This document shows positions 36,878 through 45,752 of a stretch of 64,000 nucleotides of DNA, piece after piece. The notes below the pieces were generated by a model. It saw only the letters and a list, made by a program, of their open reading frames with translations, ran no database searches and was not told where the DNA came from. The position numbers and the translations under genes are program-made. Source of the stretch: Limimaricola cinnabarinus (GTDB lineage Bacteria; Pseudomonadota; Alphaproteobacteria; Rhodobacterales; Rhodobacteraceae); the NCBI RefSeq assembly GCF_002723615.1, contig NZ_KZ304951.1:517344-581343 (forward strand), written 5' to 3'. How positions within the stretch are numbered: position 1 is the first letter of the stretch; each line of letters begins with the position of its first letter.

Positions 36878-39430
36878 ATGTCACAGCACGACCCCCGCAC
36901 CGTCTATCTGAAGGACTACACGCCCCCCGCCTATCTCGTGGACGAGGTGCGGCTGACCTTCCGCCTTGCCCCCCATGCGACCCGCGTGCTGTCCGAGATC
37001 CGGTTTCGGCCCAACCCCGAAGCCACGAACCGCGACTTCTTCTTGCATGGCGAAGGGCTCAAGCTGATCTCGGCGCAGCTCGATGGCGCGCAGGTGGAGC
37101 CGGAGCTGGTCGAGGGCGGGCTGAGGCTCGATGCGCCCGACGCGCCCTTCACCTTCGCCGCCGAAGTCGAGATCGACCCCGAGAACAACACCGCGCTCGA
37201 AGGGCTCTACCGCTCGAGCGGCATGTATTGCACGCAATGCGAGGCCGAGGGCTTTCGCAAGATCACCTACTACCCCGACCGGCCCGACGTGATGGCGCCG
37301 TTTCACGTGCGCATCGAGAGCGACCAGCCGGTGCTCCTGTCGAACGGCAATCCGGTCGCCTCGGGCGAGGGTTTCGCCGAATGGCACGACCCCTGGCCCA
37401 AACCGGCCTATCTCTTTGCCCTCGTCGCGGGCGATCTGGTCGCGCACAGCGACAGCTTCACCACCATGTCGGGCCGCGAGGTCGCGCTGAAGCTGTGGGT
37501 GCGCGAGGCCGATATCGGCAAATGCGCCTTCGGCATGGAGGCGCTGAAGAAGTCGATGACATGGGACGAGGAGACCTATGGCCGCGAATACGATCTCGAC
37601 GTGTTCAACATCGTCGCGGTCGATGATTTCAACATGGGCGCGATGGAGAACAAGGGGCTGAACATCTTCAACTCCTCCGCCGTGCTCGCCTCGCCCGAGA
37701 CGGCGACCGATGCCGATTTCGAGCGGATCGAGGCGATCATCGCGCATGAATACTTCCACAACTGGACCGGCAACCGCGTCACCTGCCGCGACTGGTTCCA
37801 GCTGTGCCTGAAGGAAGGCCTCACGGTGTTCCGCGACCAGCAGTTCACCGGCGACATGCGCTCTCACGCGGTCAAGCGGATCGATGACGCGATGCTGCTG
37901 CGTGCGGCGCAGTTCCGCGAGGATAACGGCCCGCTGGCGCACCCGGTGCGGCCCGAAAGCTTCGTCGAGATCAACAACTTCTATACCGTCACCGTCTATG
38001 AGAAGGGCGCCGAGATCGTCGGCATGCTGAAACGGCTGGTGGGCGACGAGGGCTACCGGAAGGCGCTCGACCTCTATTTCGAGCGGCATGACGGTCAGGC
38101 CGTGACGATCGAGGATTGGCTCAAGGTGTTCGAGGAGGCGACCGGGCGCGACCTGTCGCAGTTCGCCCGCTGGTACCACCAGGCCGGCACGCCGCGCGTC
38201 CACGTGGCCGAGGACTGGTCGGAGGGGCGCTATACGCTGACGCTCCGGCAGGAGACGCCGCCGACGCCGGGCCAGTCGGACAAGCAGCCCATGGTGATCC
38301 CGGTGGCCGTGGGGCTCTTGAACCCCAATGGCGACGAGGTGGTGCCGACACGGGTGCTGGAGCTGACCGAGGAAGAGCAGAGCTTCGCCTTCGAGGGGCT
38401 CGCCGCGCGGCCCGTGCCGTCGATCCTGCGCGGCTTTTCCGCGCCGGTGATCCTGCGGCAGGTGCAGACCGACGAGACCCGCGCCTTCCTGCTCGCCCAT
38501 GACACCGACCCGTTCAACAAATGGGAGGCGGGGCGCGATCTCGCCCGGGCCGGGCTTCTGGCGATGATCGAGGAGGGCGACGGGCCGGATGCGGGCTATA
38601 TCGACGCGCTGGACCGCGCCGTGGCCGATGAAAGCCTCGACCCCGCCTTCCGCGCGCGGCTTCTGGCGCTGCCGGGCGAGGACGAGCTGGCGCAGGCGAT
38701 CTTCGAGGCGGGCCAGACCCCCGACCCGACCGCGATCTTCGAGGCGCGCGAGGCGCTGCGCCATGCCATCGCCGACCGTCTGGGCGACGTGCTGGCGCGG
38801 CTTTACGACACGCATCAGGTCACCGGCCCCTACAGCCCCGAAGCCGGGGATGCGGGCCGCCGGGCGCTCACCAACGCAGCTCTGTCGCTCCTGTCGCTCA
38901 CCCAGGGCGGCGACCGGGCGCGGGCGCAGTACCGCGAGGCCGACAACATGACCCAGCAGATCGCCGCGCTGGGCGTGCTGGTGAAGCTCGGCGAGGGCGC
39001 GGCCGAGCTGAAGGCCTTCGAGGATCAATGGCGCCACGAGCGGCTGGTGATGAACAAGTGGTTCGGCCTGCAGGTCGGCGCGGCCAAACCGGAAGCCGCC
39101 GCCGGCATCGCCGAAGAGCTGACCCGGCACCCCGATTTCGACTGGAAGAACCCCAACCGCTTCCGCGCCGTCTTCGGCGCGCTGGCGGGCAACACGGCGG
39201 GCTTCCACGATCCTTCGGGCGCGGGCTACCGGCTGCTCGCCAACTGGCTGCTGAAGCTCGACCCGCTCAACCCGCAGACCACCGCGCGGATGACGCAGGC
39301 CTTCTCGACCTGGAAGCGCTATGACGAGGGCCGCAAGCGCCTGATCCGGGCCGAGCTGGAGCGGATCTTCGAAACCGATGGGCTGAGCCGCGACACCTCC
39401 GAGATGGTCGGGCGGATGCTGGCCGACTGA
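36878..39430 (+). CDS. pepN: aminopeptidase N
   Basis: A cytoplasmic M1-family zinc aminopeptidase that removes N-terminal residues from peptides. The 850-residue protein has the exopeptidase motif GAMEN (in NMGAMENKGLN) and the zinc site HEYFHNWTGNRV at residues 290-301, followed by LKEGLTVFRDQQF with the third zinc ligand Glu. The N-terminal domain begins with YLKDYTPPAYLVDEV, typical of gram-negative PepN. C-terminal domains extend to the end. AAAGGTCC lies upstream of the ATG at 36878. A hairpin follows the stop by 9 nt. Confidence 0.97.
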   Translation: MSQHDPRTVYLKDYTPPAYLVDEVRLTFRLAPHATRVLSEIRFRPNPEATNRDFFLHGEGLKLISAQLDGAQVEPELVEGGLRLDAPDAPFTFAAEVEIDPENNTALEGLYRSSGMYCTQCEAEGFRKITYYPDRPDVMAPFHVRIESDQPVLLSNGNPVASGEGFAEWHDPWPKPAYLFALVAGDLVAHSDSFTTMSGREVALKLWVREADIGKCAFGMEALKKSMTWDEETYGREYDLDVFNIVAVDDFNMGAMENKGLNIFNSSAVLASPETATDADFERIEAIIAHEYFHNWTGNRVTCRDWFQLCLKEGLTVFRDQQFTGDMRSHAVKRIDDAMLLRAAQFREDNGPLAHPVRPESFVEINNFYTVTVYEKGAEIVGMLKRLVGDEGYRKALDLYFERHDGQAVTIEDWLKVFEEATGRDLSQFARWYHQAGTPRVHVAEDWSEGRYTLTLRQETPPTPGQSDKQPMVIPVAVGLLNPNGDEVVPTRVLELTEEEQSFAFEGLAARPVPSILRGFSAPVILRQVQTDETRAFLLAHDTDPFNKWEAGRDLARAGLLAMIEEGDGPDAGYIDALDRAVADESLDPAFRARLLALPGEDELAQAIFEAGQTPDPTAIFEAREALRHAIADRLGDVLARLYDTHQVTGPYSPEAGDAGRRALTNAALSLLSLTQGGDRARAQYREADNMTQQIAALGVLVKLGEGAAELKAFEDQWRHERLVMNKWFGLQVGAAKPEAAAGIAEELTRHPDFDWKNPNRFRAVFGALAGNTAGFHDPSGAGYRLLANWLLKLDPLNPQTTARMTQAFSTWKRYDEGRKRLIRAELERIFETDGLSRDTSEMVGRMLAD

Positions 39431-39439
39431 CGGCCCTGT

Positions 39440-39465
39440 GAGGGGGCGGCACGGAACGCCCCCTC
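39440..39465 (+). terminator. terminator after pepN
   Basis: A 9-bp stem, GAGGGGGCG (39440-39448) with CGCCCCCTC (39457-39465), around an 8-nt loop and followed by CCCCCTTTC, starting 9 nt after the stop. Confidence 0.65.
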
Positions 39466-39521
39466 CCCCCTTTCGGTTCGGGCCATGAGAGATCCGAGCA
39501 CAGAACCGCAAGGAGACGAAC

Positions 39522-40082
39522 ATGACCGACATCACCGACGCCAAGATTCTCATCATCTCCGCCGACGGCTTCGAGAAGGTCGAACTGGAAGTGCCGCGCG
39601 ACAAGCTGCGCGAGGCGGGCGCCACCGTCCACGTGGCCAGCCCCGACGGTGCGGCGATCACCAGCTGGGACCAGACCGACTGGGGCCCCAAGGCCGATGC
39701 CGATCTCGGCATCTCGGACGCCAGGGTCGAGGATTACCACGCCATCGTGGTGCCCGGCGGCCAGATCAACCCCGACATCCTGCGCACCAAGCCCGAGGCG
39801 GTGCAGCTGGTGAAGGACTTCACCGCCGCCGGAAAGATCGTCGCCGCGATCTGCCACGGGCCGTGGGTGCTCATCGAGGCGGGCGTGGTCGAGGGCCGCG
39901 AGATGACCTCCTACCCCTCGCTGCGCACCGATCTGAAGAACGCGGGCGCCCATGTCGTCGACAAGGAGGTGGCGACCGATCAGGGCATCGTCACCAGCCG
40001 CAACCCCGACGATCTCGACGCCTTCGTGAAGAAGATCATCGAGGAGGTGCGCGAGGGCAAGCACGACCGTCAGGCGGCCTGA
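39522..40082 (+). CDS. DJ-1/PfpI family protein (YhbO-like)
   Basis: A 186-residue protein of the DJ-1/PfpI superfamily. The nucleophile elbow is AAICHGPW with Cys111-His112, preceded by the conserved Glu in the region GFEKVELEVPRDKLREAG (Glu about 21-23). The pattern YHAIVVPGGQINPD.LR fits the YhbO/PfpI branch, whose members have been described as proteases, chaperones or protein deglycases; which activity applies here is unknown. AAGGAG lies 7 nt before the ATG at 39522. It is probably a stress-related cytoplasmic protein, transcribed alone between two hairpins. Confidence 0.88.
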   Translation: MTDITDAKILIISADGFEKVELEVPRDKLREAGATVHVASPDGAAITSWDQTDWGPKADADLGISDARVEDYHAIVVPGGQINPDILRTKPEAVQLVKDFTAAGKIVAAICHGPWVLIEAGVVEGREMTSYPSLRTDLKNAGAHVVDKEVATDQGIVTSRNPDDLDAFVKKIIEEVREGKHDRQAA

Positions 40083-40095
40083 TCCGCCTGCCAAA

Positions 40096-40119
40096 GGTGC
40101 GGCGGGACACCGCCGCACC
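40096..40119 (+). terminator. hairpin after the DJ-1/PfpI gene
   Basis: A 9-bp stem, GGTGCGGCG (40096-40104) with CGCCGCACC (40111-40119), loop GGACAC, 13 nt after the stop. There is no T-run after it, so termination strength is doubtful. Confidence 0.5.
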
Positions 40120-40208
40120 GCCCCATCTGGGGCTCCGGCCATTGCCAAATGCGCGCCGATCCCGCAAATGTCACGGAACTGCCGCGTGGGAATGGTTATT
40201 AAAGCTTC

Positions 40209-41072
40209 ATGAAAGACCGCATTGACCCGCTGATTGCCGAACGTGCCCCGTGGATGTTCCGGCAATCGCCCCTGATCAAGCCGTTGCGCGGTCTTTTGCA
40301 CCTTGCCCTGTCCTATGATCGCACCGTCTCCATCGGCACGCGGCTGCGCGACGAGCCGACGGCGCGGATCATGGGCGAGATGGGCGACATGCTCGCCCGG
40401 CATCTCACCGTCACCGGGCTCGACAACGTGCCGCGCCACGGCCCGGCGATGATCGTGGCCAACCATCCCACCGGCATCGCCGACGGGATCATGCTCTACC
40501 ACGTGCTCAAGACGGTGCGGCCCGATCTCTTCATCTACGCCAATGGCGACATCCTGCGCGTGCTGCCACAGATGGAGGACCTGATCCTGCCGGTCGAATG
40601 GCGCAAGGACAAGCGCAGCCACGCCAAGACCAAGGTGACGATGGATCTCACCCGGCAGGCGGTGAAGGACGGGCGGCTCGGGGTGATCTTTCCCTCCGGG
40701 CGGCTGGCCAAGCGGCGCGGGTTGCAGCTGCATGAGCGGCCATGGATGCCTTCGGCGGCAATGCTGGCGCGCAAGTTCGACCTGCCGGTGATCCCGGTCA
40801 ACATCCGGGCGCGCAACTCGGCGCTGTTCTACCTCTTCGACATGCTGCACCCGACCTTGCGCGACATCACCCTGTTCCACGAGATGCTCAACAAGGACCG
40901 CCAGCCCTATGTCATCACCGTGGGCGAGGAGATCTCGCCCGCCTCGCTGCCGGTCAAGGCCGAGGGCGGGATCGAGATGCTGCGCCGGGCGACGCTGGAT
41001 CTCGGCGGGCGCGACGCGCCGACGGTGAGCCTCGTGCGGGCGACCCGCTCCCTTCTGCGCACCAGGGCCTGA
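40209..41072 (+). CDS. PlsC-like acyltransferase with atypical motifs
   Basis: A 287-residue protein with the fold signature of 1-acylglycerol-3-phosphate acyltransferases. The expected motif I HX4D is present as NHPTGIAD (His86, Asp92), one residue longer than usual. The expected FPEG motif III is FPSG (161-164), with Ser in place of Glu. VIPVNI in the later part matches motif IV. These changes suggest an acceptor other than lysophosphatidic acid, for example an amino-lipid, which is inference. Hydrophobic segments are weak, so it may be peripheral. The upstream region lacks a strong ribosome site. Confidence 0.75.
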   Translation: MKDRIDPLIAERAPWMFRQSPLIKPLRGLLHLALSYDRTVSIGTRLRDEPTARIMGEMGDMLARHLTVTGLDNVPRHGPAMIVANHPTGIADGIMLYHVLKTVRPDLFIYANGDILRVLPQMEDLILPVEWRKDKRSHAKTKVTMDLTRQAVKDGRLGVIFPSGRLAKRRGLQLHERPWMPSAAMLARKFDLPVIPVNIRARNSALFYLFDMLHPTLRDITLFHEMLNKDRQPYVITVGEEISPASLPVKAEGGIEMLRRATLDLGGRDAPTVSLVRATRSLLRTRA

Positions 41073-41360
41073 CCAAAGACCCCGCTGCGCATTGGCCCTC
41101 GGGGCGCGGCGCGCCGGTTCGGGCAGTCGGCGCATGGGACGTTTTCGTATAGAGACGTGTTTCTGCCGGGTCCAACGGCTCGGCATGGACCGTCGAACCC
41201 GGCGCCACGGCCATCGATCCCCCCAGGAACGTCAGAGCCACGAGCATGGGGGATGATTGCACCGCCCACGCGACACGATGCAACGCGAAATCGCCCGAAT
41301 ACCGCGAGCTTGGCCCTCGTGGCACTGCCGCTGTGTCGCCATGGCGACAGCCACCGAAGC
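41073..41360. other. intergenic gap without a convincing gene
   Basis: This 288-bp stretch lies between the acyltransferase stop and the convergent lytic-transglycosylase stop. It holds a minus-strand ORF beginning at 41247 (MLVALTFLGGSMAVAPGSTVHA, signal-peptide-like). That ORF has no ribosome site and runs into the acyltransferase gene, so it is not called. No repeat or clear terminator was seen. Confidence 0.5.
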
Positions 41361-42017
41361 TCAGCCCGCCGAGCGGGCCGAGGCGACGCGCACCGTCTGG
41401 CTGGGCTGGCAATAGCTCTGGCTGCGGGTCCAGTTCACCATCTCCGCCCGCTTGCGCGCGGAATGGAACGGCCCCCAATCGGCTGCGAGGCCGCGCATCC
41501 CGGCAGAGACGACGCCATCGCGCCGCACCGTGCGGGCCGCGATCCGCACCGCGCAGGACAGGTTCGAGACACCGTCCTTCAGCGCCGAGCCGCTGCCCGC
41601 CGCGCAGCCATAGCCGCGCGCGGTGGCGGGCGCGATCTGCACGAGGCCGAACCATTTGCCGCCACCGCCGACGGCGGCCGGGTTCCAGGTGCTTTCATGC
41701 TTGGCCAAGGCCGACAGCATCCCGGCCCAGAAGGCGGCGCGGCCATCCGCATCGGCCGTGACATAGCCCGGGCACCAGGTGTCGATGTCGGCGGGCACCT
41801 GGCTCAGCAGCGGCGCGCCATGCGATTTCAGCGCCGCCAGCGTGGCATCGGTCCATTGCGCGCTTTCGGGCCGATGATCCCAGGCCATGGCCGGCAGCGC
41901 GGGCGGCGCGGCGACGGGAGGTTCGGGCTCGGGCAGCGGCGCGCAGGCGACACCGAGACCGAGCAGAGCGACCGATGCGAGGCGGCGCAGGGGCGCGCCG
42001 GGAAGGCTTGGGAACAT
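41361..42017 (-). CDS. lytic transglycosylase-like lipoprotein
   Basis: A 218-residue exported protein. The N-terminus has two Arg, a hydrophobic core and a lipobox-like Gly-Val-Ala-Cys with Cys25. A Pro-rich spacer precedes an SLT-type lysozyme domain: SALAKHESTWNPAAVG contains the catalytic Glu108, and GLVQIAPATARGYGC matches the conserved GLxQIxPxTA motif. It would cleave peptidoglycan glycan strands in the periplasm with anhydro-muramyl products. Several Cys may form disulphides. The start ATG at 42017 was chosen because it directly precedes the signal sequence. Confidence 0.82.
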   Translation of the reverse strand: MFPSLPGAPLRRLASVALLGLGVACAPLPEPEPPVAAPPALPAMAWDHRPESAQWTDATLAALKSHGAPLLSQVPADIDTWCPGYVTADADGRAAFWAGMLSALAKHESTWNPAAVGGGGKWFGLVQIAPATARGYGCAAGSGSALKDGVSNLSCAVRIAARTVRRDGVVSAGMRGLAADWGPFHSARKRAEMVNWTRSQSYCQPSQTVRVASARSAG

Positions 42018-42242
42018 GTCGGGTCTTGATCCGTTGTGGCAGCAACTGTGCCCCAATTGCCCCCCATAGGGGCCGCCTGTCGAGCCTGCCCTTCGCCGGG
42101 CGCGCATTTGGGCGGGTTGCCGCGCAGTCAGCCCGTGCGGGCCACCATCGCCCCACCCCACCCTCACCCTTGAAGAGCGGCCCGTTCGCGCCTAATCAGG
42201 CCCGCGATGATCGTGCCGACAAACCTGCAAGGAGAGGCTCCC

Positions 42243-43766
42243 ATGCTGGACCTGACATACGAGGCCCCCGCCCCCAAGGTGATCGCGGGTGCCAGGGGCG
42301 ACTGGGAGCTGGTGATCGGCCTCGAGGTGCACGCGCAGGTCGCCACCCGCGCCAAGCTGTTTTCCGGCGCCTCGACCGAATTCGGCGCCGAGCCCAATTC
42401 CAACGTCTCCTTCATCGATGCGGGCATGCCCGGCATGCTGCCGGTGATCAACGAGGGCTGCGTGGCGCAGGCGGTGCGCACCGGTCTGGGGCTCAAGGCC
42501 GAGATCAACCTGCGCTCGGCCTTCGACCGCAAGAACTACTTCTATCCCGACCTGCCGCAGGGCTACCAGATCAGCCAGCTCTACCACCCGATCGTCGGCG
42601 AGGGCGAGGTGCTGGTGGAGATGGGCAACGGTCAGGCCCGGCTGGTGCGGATCGAGCGCATCCATCTCGAACAGGACGCGGGCAAGTCGATCCACGACAT
42701 GGACCCCAACATGTCCTTCGTGGACCTGAACCGCACCGGCGTGGCGCTGATGGAGATCGTCAGCCGCCCCGACATCCGCGGGCCCGAGGAAGCGGCGGCT
42801 TACGTGGGCAAGCTGCGCCAGATCCTGCGCTATCTCGGGACCTGCGATGGCAACATGCAGAACGGCAATCTGCGCGCCGACGTCAACGTCTCGGTCTGCC
42901 GTCCGGGCGATTACGAGAAATATCAGGAAAGCCAGGATTTCTCGCATCTCGGCACGCGCTGCGAGATCAAGAACATGAACTCCATGCGCTTCATCCAGGC
43001 CGCGATCGACTTCGAGGCGCGCCGCCAGATCGCCATTCTCGAAGATGGCGGCGAGGTGGTGCAGGAGACCCGGCTCTACGATCCCGACCGCAACGAGACC
43101 CGCTCCATGCGTTCCAAGGAAGAGGCGCATGACTACCGCTACTTCCCCGATCCCGACCTGCTGCCGCTCGAGATCGAGCAGGCCTGGGTCGACGACATCA
43201 AGGCGCATCTGCCCGAGCTGCCCGACGCCAAGAAGGCCCGCTTCATGGGCGATTTCGGCCTGTCGGATTACGACGCGGGCGTGCTGACGGCCGAGCTGGC
43301 CAACGCCGTCTATTTCGAGGCGGTTGTGAACCATCTCGACAGCGCCAAGGATGGCAAGCTTGCCGCGAACTGGGTGATCAACGAGCTGTTCGGACGGCTC
43401 AAGAAGGCCGATCTGGGCATCGAGCAGAGCCCGGTCAGCCCCGCCCAGCTCGGCGACATCGTCGCGCTGATCGCCAAGGGCGACATTTCGGGCAAGATCG
43501 CCAAGGATCTGTTCGAGATCGTCTATACCGAGGGCGGGGAGCCGGCGCAGATCGTCGAGGAGCGCGGCATGAAGCAGGTCACCGACACCGGCGCCATCGA
43601 GGCGGCAGTCGACGAGATCATCGCCGCCAATCCCGCGCAGGTCGAGAAGGCCAAGCAGAACCCCAAGCTCGCGGGCTGGTTCGTCGGCCAGGTGATGAAA
43701 TCCACCGGCGGCAAGGCCAACCCCGCCGCCGTCAACCAGATCGTCACCGCCAAGCTCGGGCTCTGA
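42243..43766 (+). CDS. gatB: aspartyl/glutamyl-tRNA(Asn/Gln) amidotransferase subunit B
   Basis: Part of the GatCAB complex that turns Glu-tRNA(Gln) or Asp-tRNA(Asn) into the correct charged tRNA. The 507-residue protein shows VIGLEVHAQ near residue 22, [30 protein letters not shown], the [20 protein letters not shown] block, the [27 protein letters not shown] metal/ATP region and the [12 protein letters not shown] motif, then the C-terminal YqeY-like tail. AAGGAG lies 8 nt before ATG 42243. gatA and gatC are not adjacent. Confidence 0.98.
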   Translation: MLDLTYEAPAPKVIAGARGDWELVIGLEVHAQVATRAKLFSGASTEFGAEPNSNVSFIDAGMPGMLPVINEGCVAQAVRTGLGLKAEINLRSAFDRKNYFYPDLPQGYQISQLYHPIVGEGEVLVEMGNGQARLVRIERIHLEQDAGKSIHDMDPNMSFVDLNRTGVALMEIVSRPDIRGPEEAAAYVGKLRQILRYLGTCDGNMQNGNLRADVNVSVCRPGDYEKYQESQDFSHLGTRCEIKNMNSMRFIQAAIDFEARRQIAILEDGGEVVQETRLYDPDRNETRSMRSKEEAHDYRYFPDPDLLPLEIEQAWVDDIKAHLPELPDAKKARFMGDFGLSDYDAGVLTAELANAVYFEAVVNHLDSAKDGKLAANWVINELFGRLKKADLGIEQSPVSPAQLGDIVALIAKGDISGKIAKDLFEIVYTEGGEPAQIVEERGMKQVTDTGAIEAAVDEIIAANPAQVEKAKQNPKLAGWFVGQVMKSTGGKANPAAVNQIVTAKLGL

Positions 43767-43788
43767 GCCCGGCCCACAGGAGAGCGCC

Positions 43789-44199
43789 ATGACCGCCTTC
43801 GAATACCGCGTCGTTCCCGCCCCGAGACGGGGCCAGAAGGAACGCGGCCTCAAGACCGCCGAGGACCGCTACGCCCGCGCGCTGCAAGGCACGATCAACG
43901 AGCTTGGTGCCAAGGGCTGGGAATACCTGCGCGCCGAGACCCTGCCTTGCGAGGAGCGCCAGGGCTTGGGCGGTCGCAAGACGGTCTATCATTCGGTGCT
44001 GGTGTTCCGCCGCGCTGCCGCGCAGGCCGCTCCTGCGACCCCCGTGGCCGCCGAGCCGATGGCGCAGCCGGCCCAGCCCGGGCTGAGCGCCAGCCGCGGC
44101 GAGGCGCCCGCCGCGCCGCGCGCCATGCCCAGCGCCCGCGAGGCGCAGGACATCCCCGACCGTCCCGCCCCCGAGGTCACCACCAAGAGCGGCGACTGA
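43789..44199 (+). CDS. DUF4177 domain protein
   Basis: A 136-residue protein whose first 75 residues match the small DUF4177 fold: FEYRVVPAP at the start, LNELGAKGWEYLRAETLP-like NELGAKGWEYLRAETLP in the middle and a YHSVLVFRR strand. Residues 78-136 are an Ala/Pro/Glu-rich low-complexity tail, common in Rhodobacteraceae homologues. It follows gatB by 22 nt and is probably in the same transcript. The function of the domain is not known. Confidence 0.8.
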   Translation: MTAFEYRVVPAPRRGQKERGLKTAEDRYARALQGTINELGAKGWEYLRAETLPCEERQGLGGRKTVYHSVLVFRRAAAQAAPATPVAAEPMAQPAQPGLSASRGEAPAAPRAMPSAREAQDIPDRPAPEVTTKSGD

Positions 44200-44218
44200 T
44201 CCCGGCGGACCCGCGCCG

Positions 44219-44250
44219 AAGGGCGGGAGGGAAAATGCCCCCCGCCCCTT
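44219..44250 (+). terminator. hairpin after the gatB-DUF4177 pair
   Basis: AAGGGCGGG (44219-44227) pairs with CCCGCCCCTT (44241-44250) with one bulged base, 20 nt after the DUF4177 stop. It separates this pair from the J-domain gene. Confidence 0.5.
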
Positions 44251-44308
44251 CAATCTCCGGCGCTTTGGACTAAACTGCCGCGTCCGACTCGAAAGGATGA
44301 GGCAGAGC

Positions 44309-44959
44309 ATGGCAAAGAACGACCCCTTCGGTTTCGATATGTCGGTATCGGCATCGAAGAAGAAAAACCCGCGCGGCAGACGCGGGATGTCCGGCGCCTT
44401 CGAGACCTCGACACGGGTCTGCGACCACGCGGGGTGCGAAGAGGCAGGCAAGTATCGCGCCCCGAAATCGCCCGATATTCTCGATGACTACTTCTGGTTC
44501 TGCAAGGAACACGTGCGCGAGTACAACCTTAAGTGGAACTTCTTCGACGGCTCGACCGAGGCGGAATTTTCCGAGCAGGTCGACAATGACCGGGTCTGGG
44601 GCCGCTCGACCAAGCCCTTCGGCAAGCGCAGCGAGGAGCAGCGCGCCTGGGCCCGGCTCGGCGTCGACGACCCGCACCAGGTGCTGGGCGAAAACGCCAC
44701 CCGCAACCCCGGCCGCAACGCCGCCCAGCAGGGCGGCCACACCCGCCGCCTGCCCGCGACCGAACGCCGCGCGCTCGAGGTGCTCGACGCCAAGGACAGC
44801 TGGTCCAAGGCGCAGATCCGCAAATCCTACAAGGCGCTGATCAAGGTGCTGCACCCGGACATGAACGGCGGCGACCGCAGCCAGGAGGAGCAGCTCTCCG
44901 AAGTGGTCTGGGCCTGGGACCAGATCAAGGACAGCAAGTCCTTCCGCGACAAGGACTGA
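44309..44959 (+). CDS. J-domain protein with Cys/His N-terminal motif
   Basis: A 216-residue protein with a C-terminal DnaJ-type J domain: helices around KAQIRKSYKALIKVLHPDMNGGDRSQEEQLSEV, with the HPD motif at residues 182-184 that stimulates DnaK ATPase. The N-terminal half has Cys38-X4-Cys43 and Cys65-X2-His68, which could bind a metal. There is no Gly/Phe region, so it is a specialised class-C co-chaperone of unknown client. ATG 44309 has GAGG 6 nt upstream; an in-frame ATG at 44297 sits directly on the AAAGG site. Confidence 0.85.
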   Translation: MAKNDPFGFDMSVSASKKKNPRGRRGMSGAFETSTRVCDHAGCEEAGKYRAPKSPDILDDYFWFCKEHVREYNLKWNFFDGSTEAEFSEQVDNDRVWGRSTKPFGKRSEEQRAWARLGVDDPHQVLGENATRNPGRNAAQQGGHTRRLPATERRALEVLDAKDSWSKAQIRKSYKALIKVLHPDMNGGDRSQEEQLSEVVWAWDQIKDSKSFRDKD

Positions 44960-45009
44960 AGGGGCGCGAGATTTCCCGGGGGCCGCGCGTGGTGGGAATC
45001 GGGGGATTT

Positions 45010-45032
45010 TGCGTATTTGGGGAAAGATGAAC
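45010..45032 (+). repeat. 23-bp interspersed 3'-end element, copy 5
   Basis: TGCGTATTTG, then GG, then GAAAGATGAA and a final C, 50 nt after the J-domain stop, in the same direction. It lies in the convergent gap before the anti-sigma gene and is followed by a GGGGGTGGCGCGC tail like that of the other copies. Confidence 0.9.
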
Positions 45033-45059
45033 GGGGGTGGCGCGCTCCGAACGGGCCGG

Positions 45060-45752
45060 TCAGAGGGTCGTGACCGGTCCTGCCGCCACCACCGGGCCGG
45101 TCGGCCCCGCGGCGGGCGAGCCGCCCTCGGGCTCGTCGGAGACGGCGAGCACCGCCTGCGGCAGCAGCGGGCGCAGATCCTCGGGCAACGTCACGCGGCC
45201 CTCCCGGTCCTCGGGCAGCAGGCCGAGCGAGACGGGCGCCGCCTCTCCCGCGATGAGCCACAGCTCCAGCGAGCGGCCCGGCATGGCCTCGCCGCTCGGG
45301 CGCAGGATGCGCAAGGCCTCCGGCTCGGCGGGGTCATAGGCCACCTGCACCACGAGGCTGCGATCCTCGGCCGCGATCTCGGCGCGCAGCCCCGGCCCCA
45401 CCGGTTCCGGGCGCAGAAGGTCGAGCCCGGTCACCATGGCATAGGTGCCCGCCGCCAGCGCCGCGGCGCCCAGCGCGGGCCAGAGGCCGAGACGGCGCAA
45501 CAGGCTCTTGCGCTCGGCGCCGAACAGCCGCGCCTCGACCGCGCGCCTGATCCGCGCGGGCGGCGCGACGGGGGTGATCTCGTCGGTAAGCCCGGCGAAA
45601 TCCTCGGCCCACATGGCATGGAGCGCGCGGTAATCGGCATCCGTTTCGAGCCGGCGCTCGGCCTGCGCCAGCTCCTCGCCCTCCAGAAGCCCCAGCACGT
45701 GCTCGGCGGCACGGGCGGTGTCGTCCTCGTGGTGATCTCCGGCCCCGGTCAT
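45060..45752 (-). CDS. anti-sigma factor (RskA/ECF-associated)
   Basis: A 230-residue membrane protein partner of the ECF sigma factor encoded just upstream. The N-terminal part (about 1-90) is acidic and helix-rich with [43 protein letters not shown], typical of anti-sigma cytoplasmic domains. A single membrane span lies near residues 101-122 ([20 protein letters not shown]). The periplasmic RskA-like C-terminal domain carries [19 protein letters not shown]. No HXXXCXXC zinc site is visible. Its ATG overlaps the sigma gene stop (ATGA), which supports coupled synthesis of the pair. Confidence 0.88.
   Translation of the reverse strand: MTGAGDHHEDDTARAAEHVLGLLEGEELAQAERRLETDADYRALHAMWAEDFAGLTDEITPVAPPARIRRAVEARLFGAERKSLLRRLGLWPALGAAALAAGTYAMVTGLDLLRPEPVGPGLRAEIAAEDRSLVVQVAYDPAEPEALRILRPSGEAMPGRSLELWLIAGEAAPVSLGLLPEDREGRVTLPEDLRPLLPQAVLAVSDEPEGGSPAAGPTGPVVAAGPVTTL

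Noticed and set aside
40954-41247. Minus-strand ORF beginning MLVALTFLGGSMAVAPGSTVHA with a signal-like N-terminus
   Set aside because: No ribosome site, mixed codon use, and the second half runs antisense through the end of the acyltransferase gene. It could be a decayed gene but the evidence is too thin to call.
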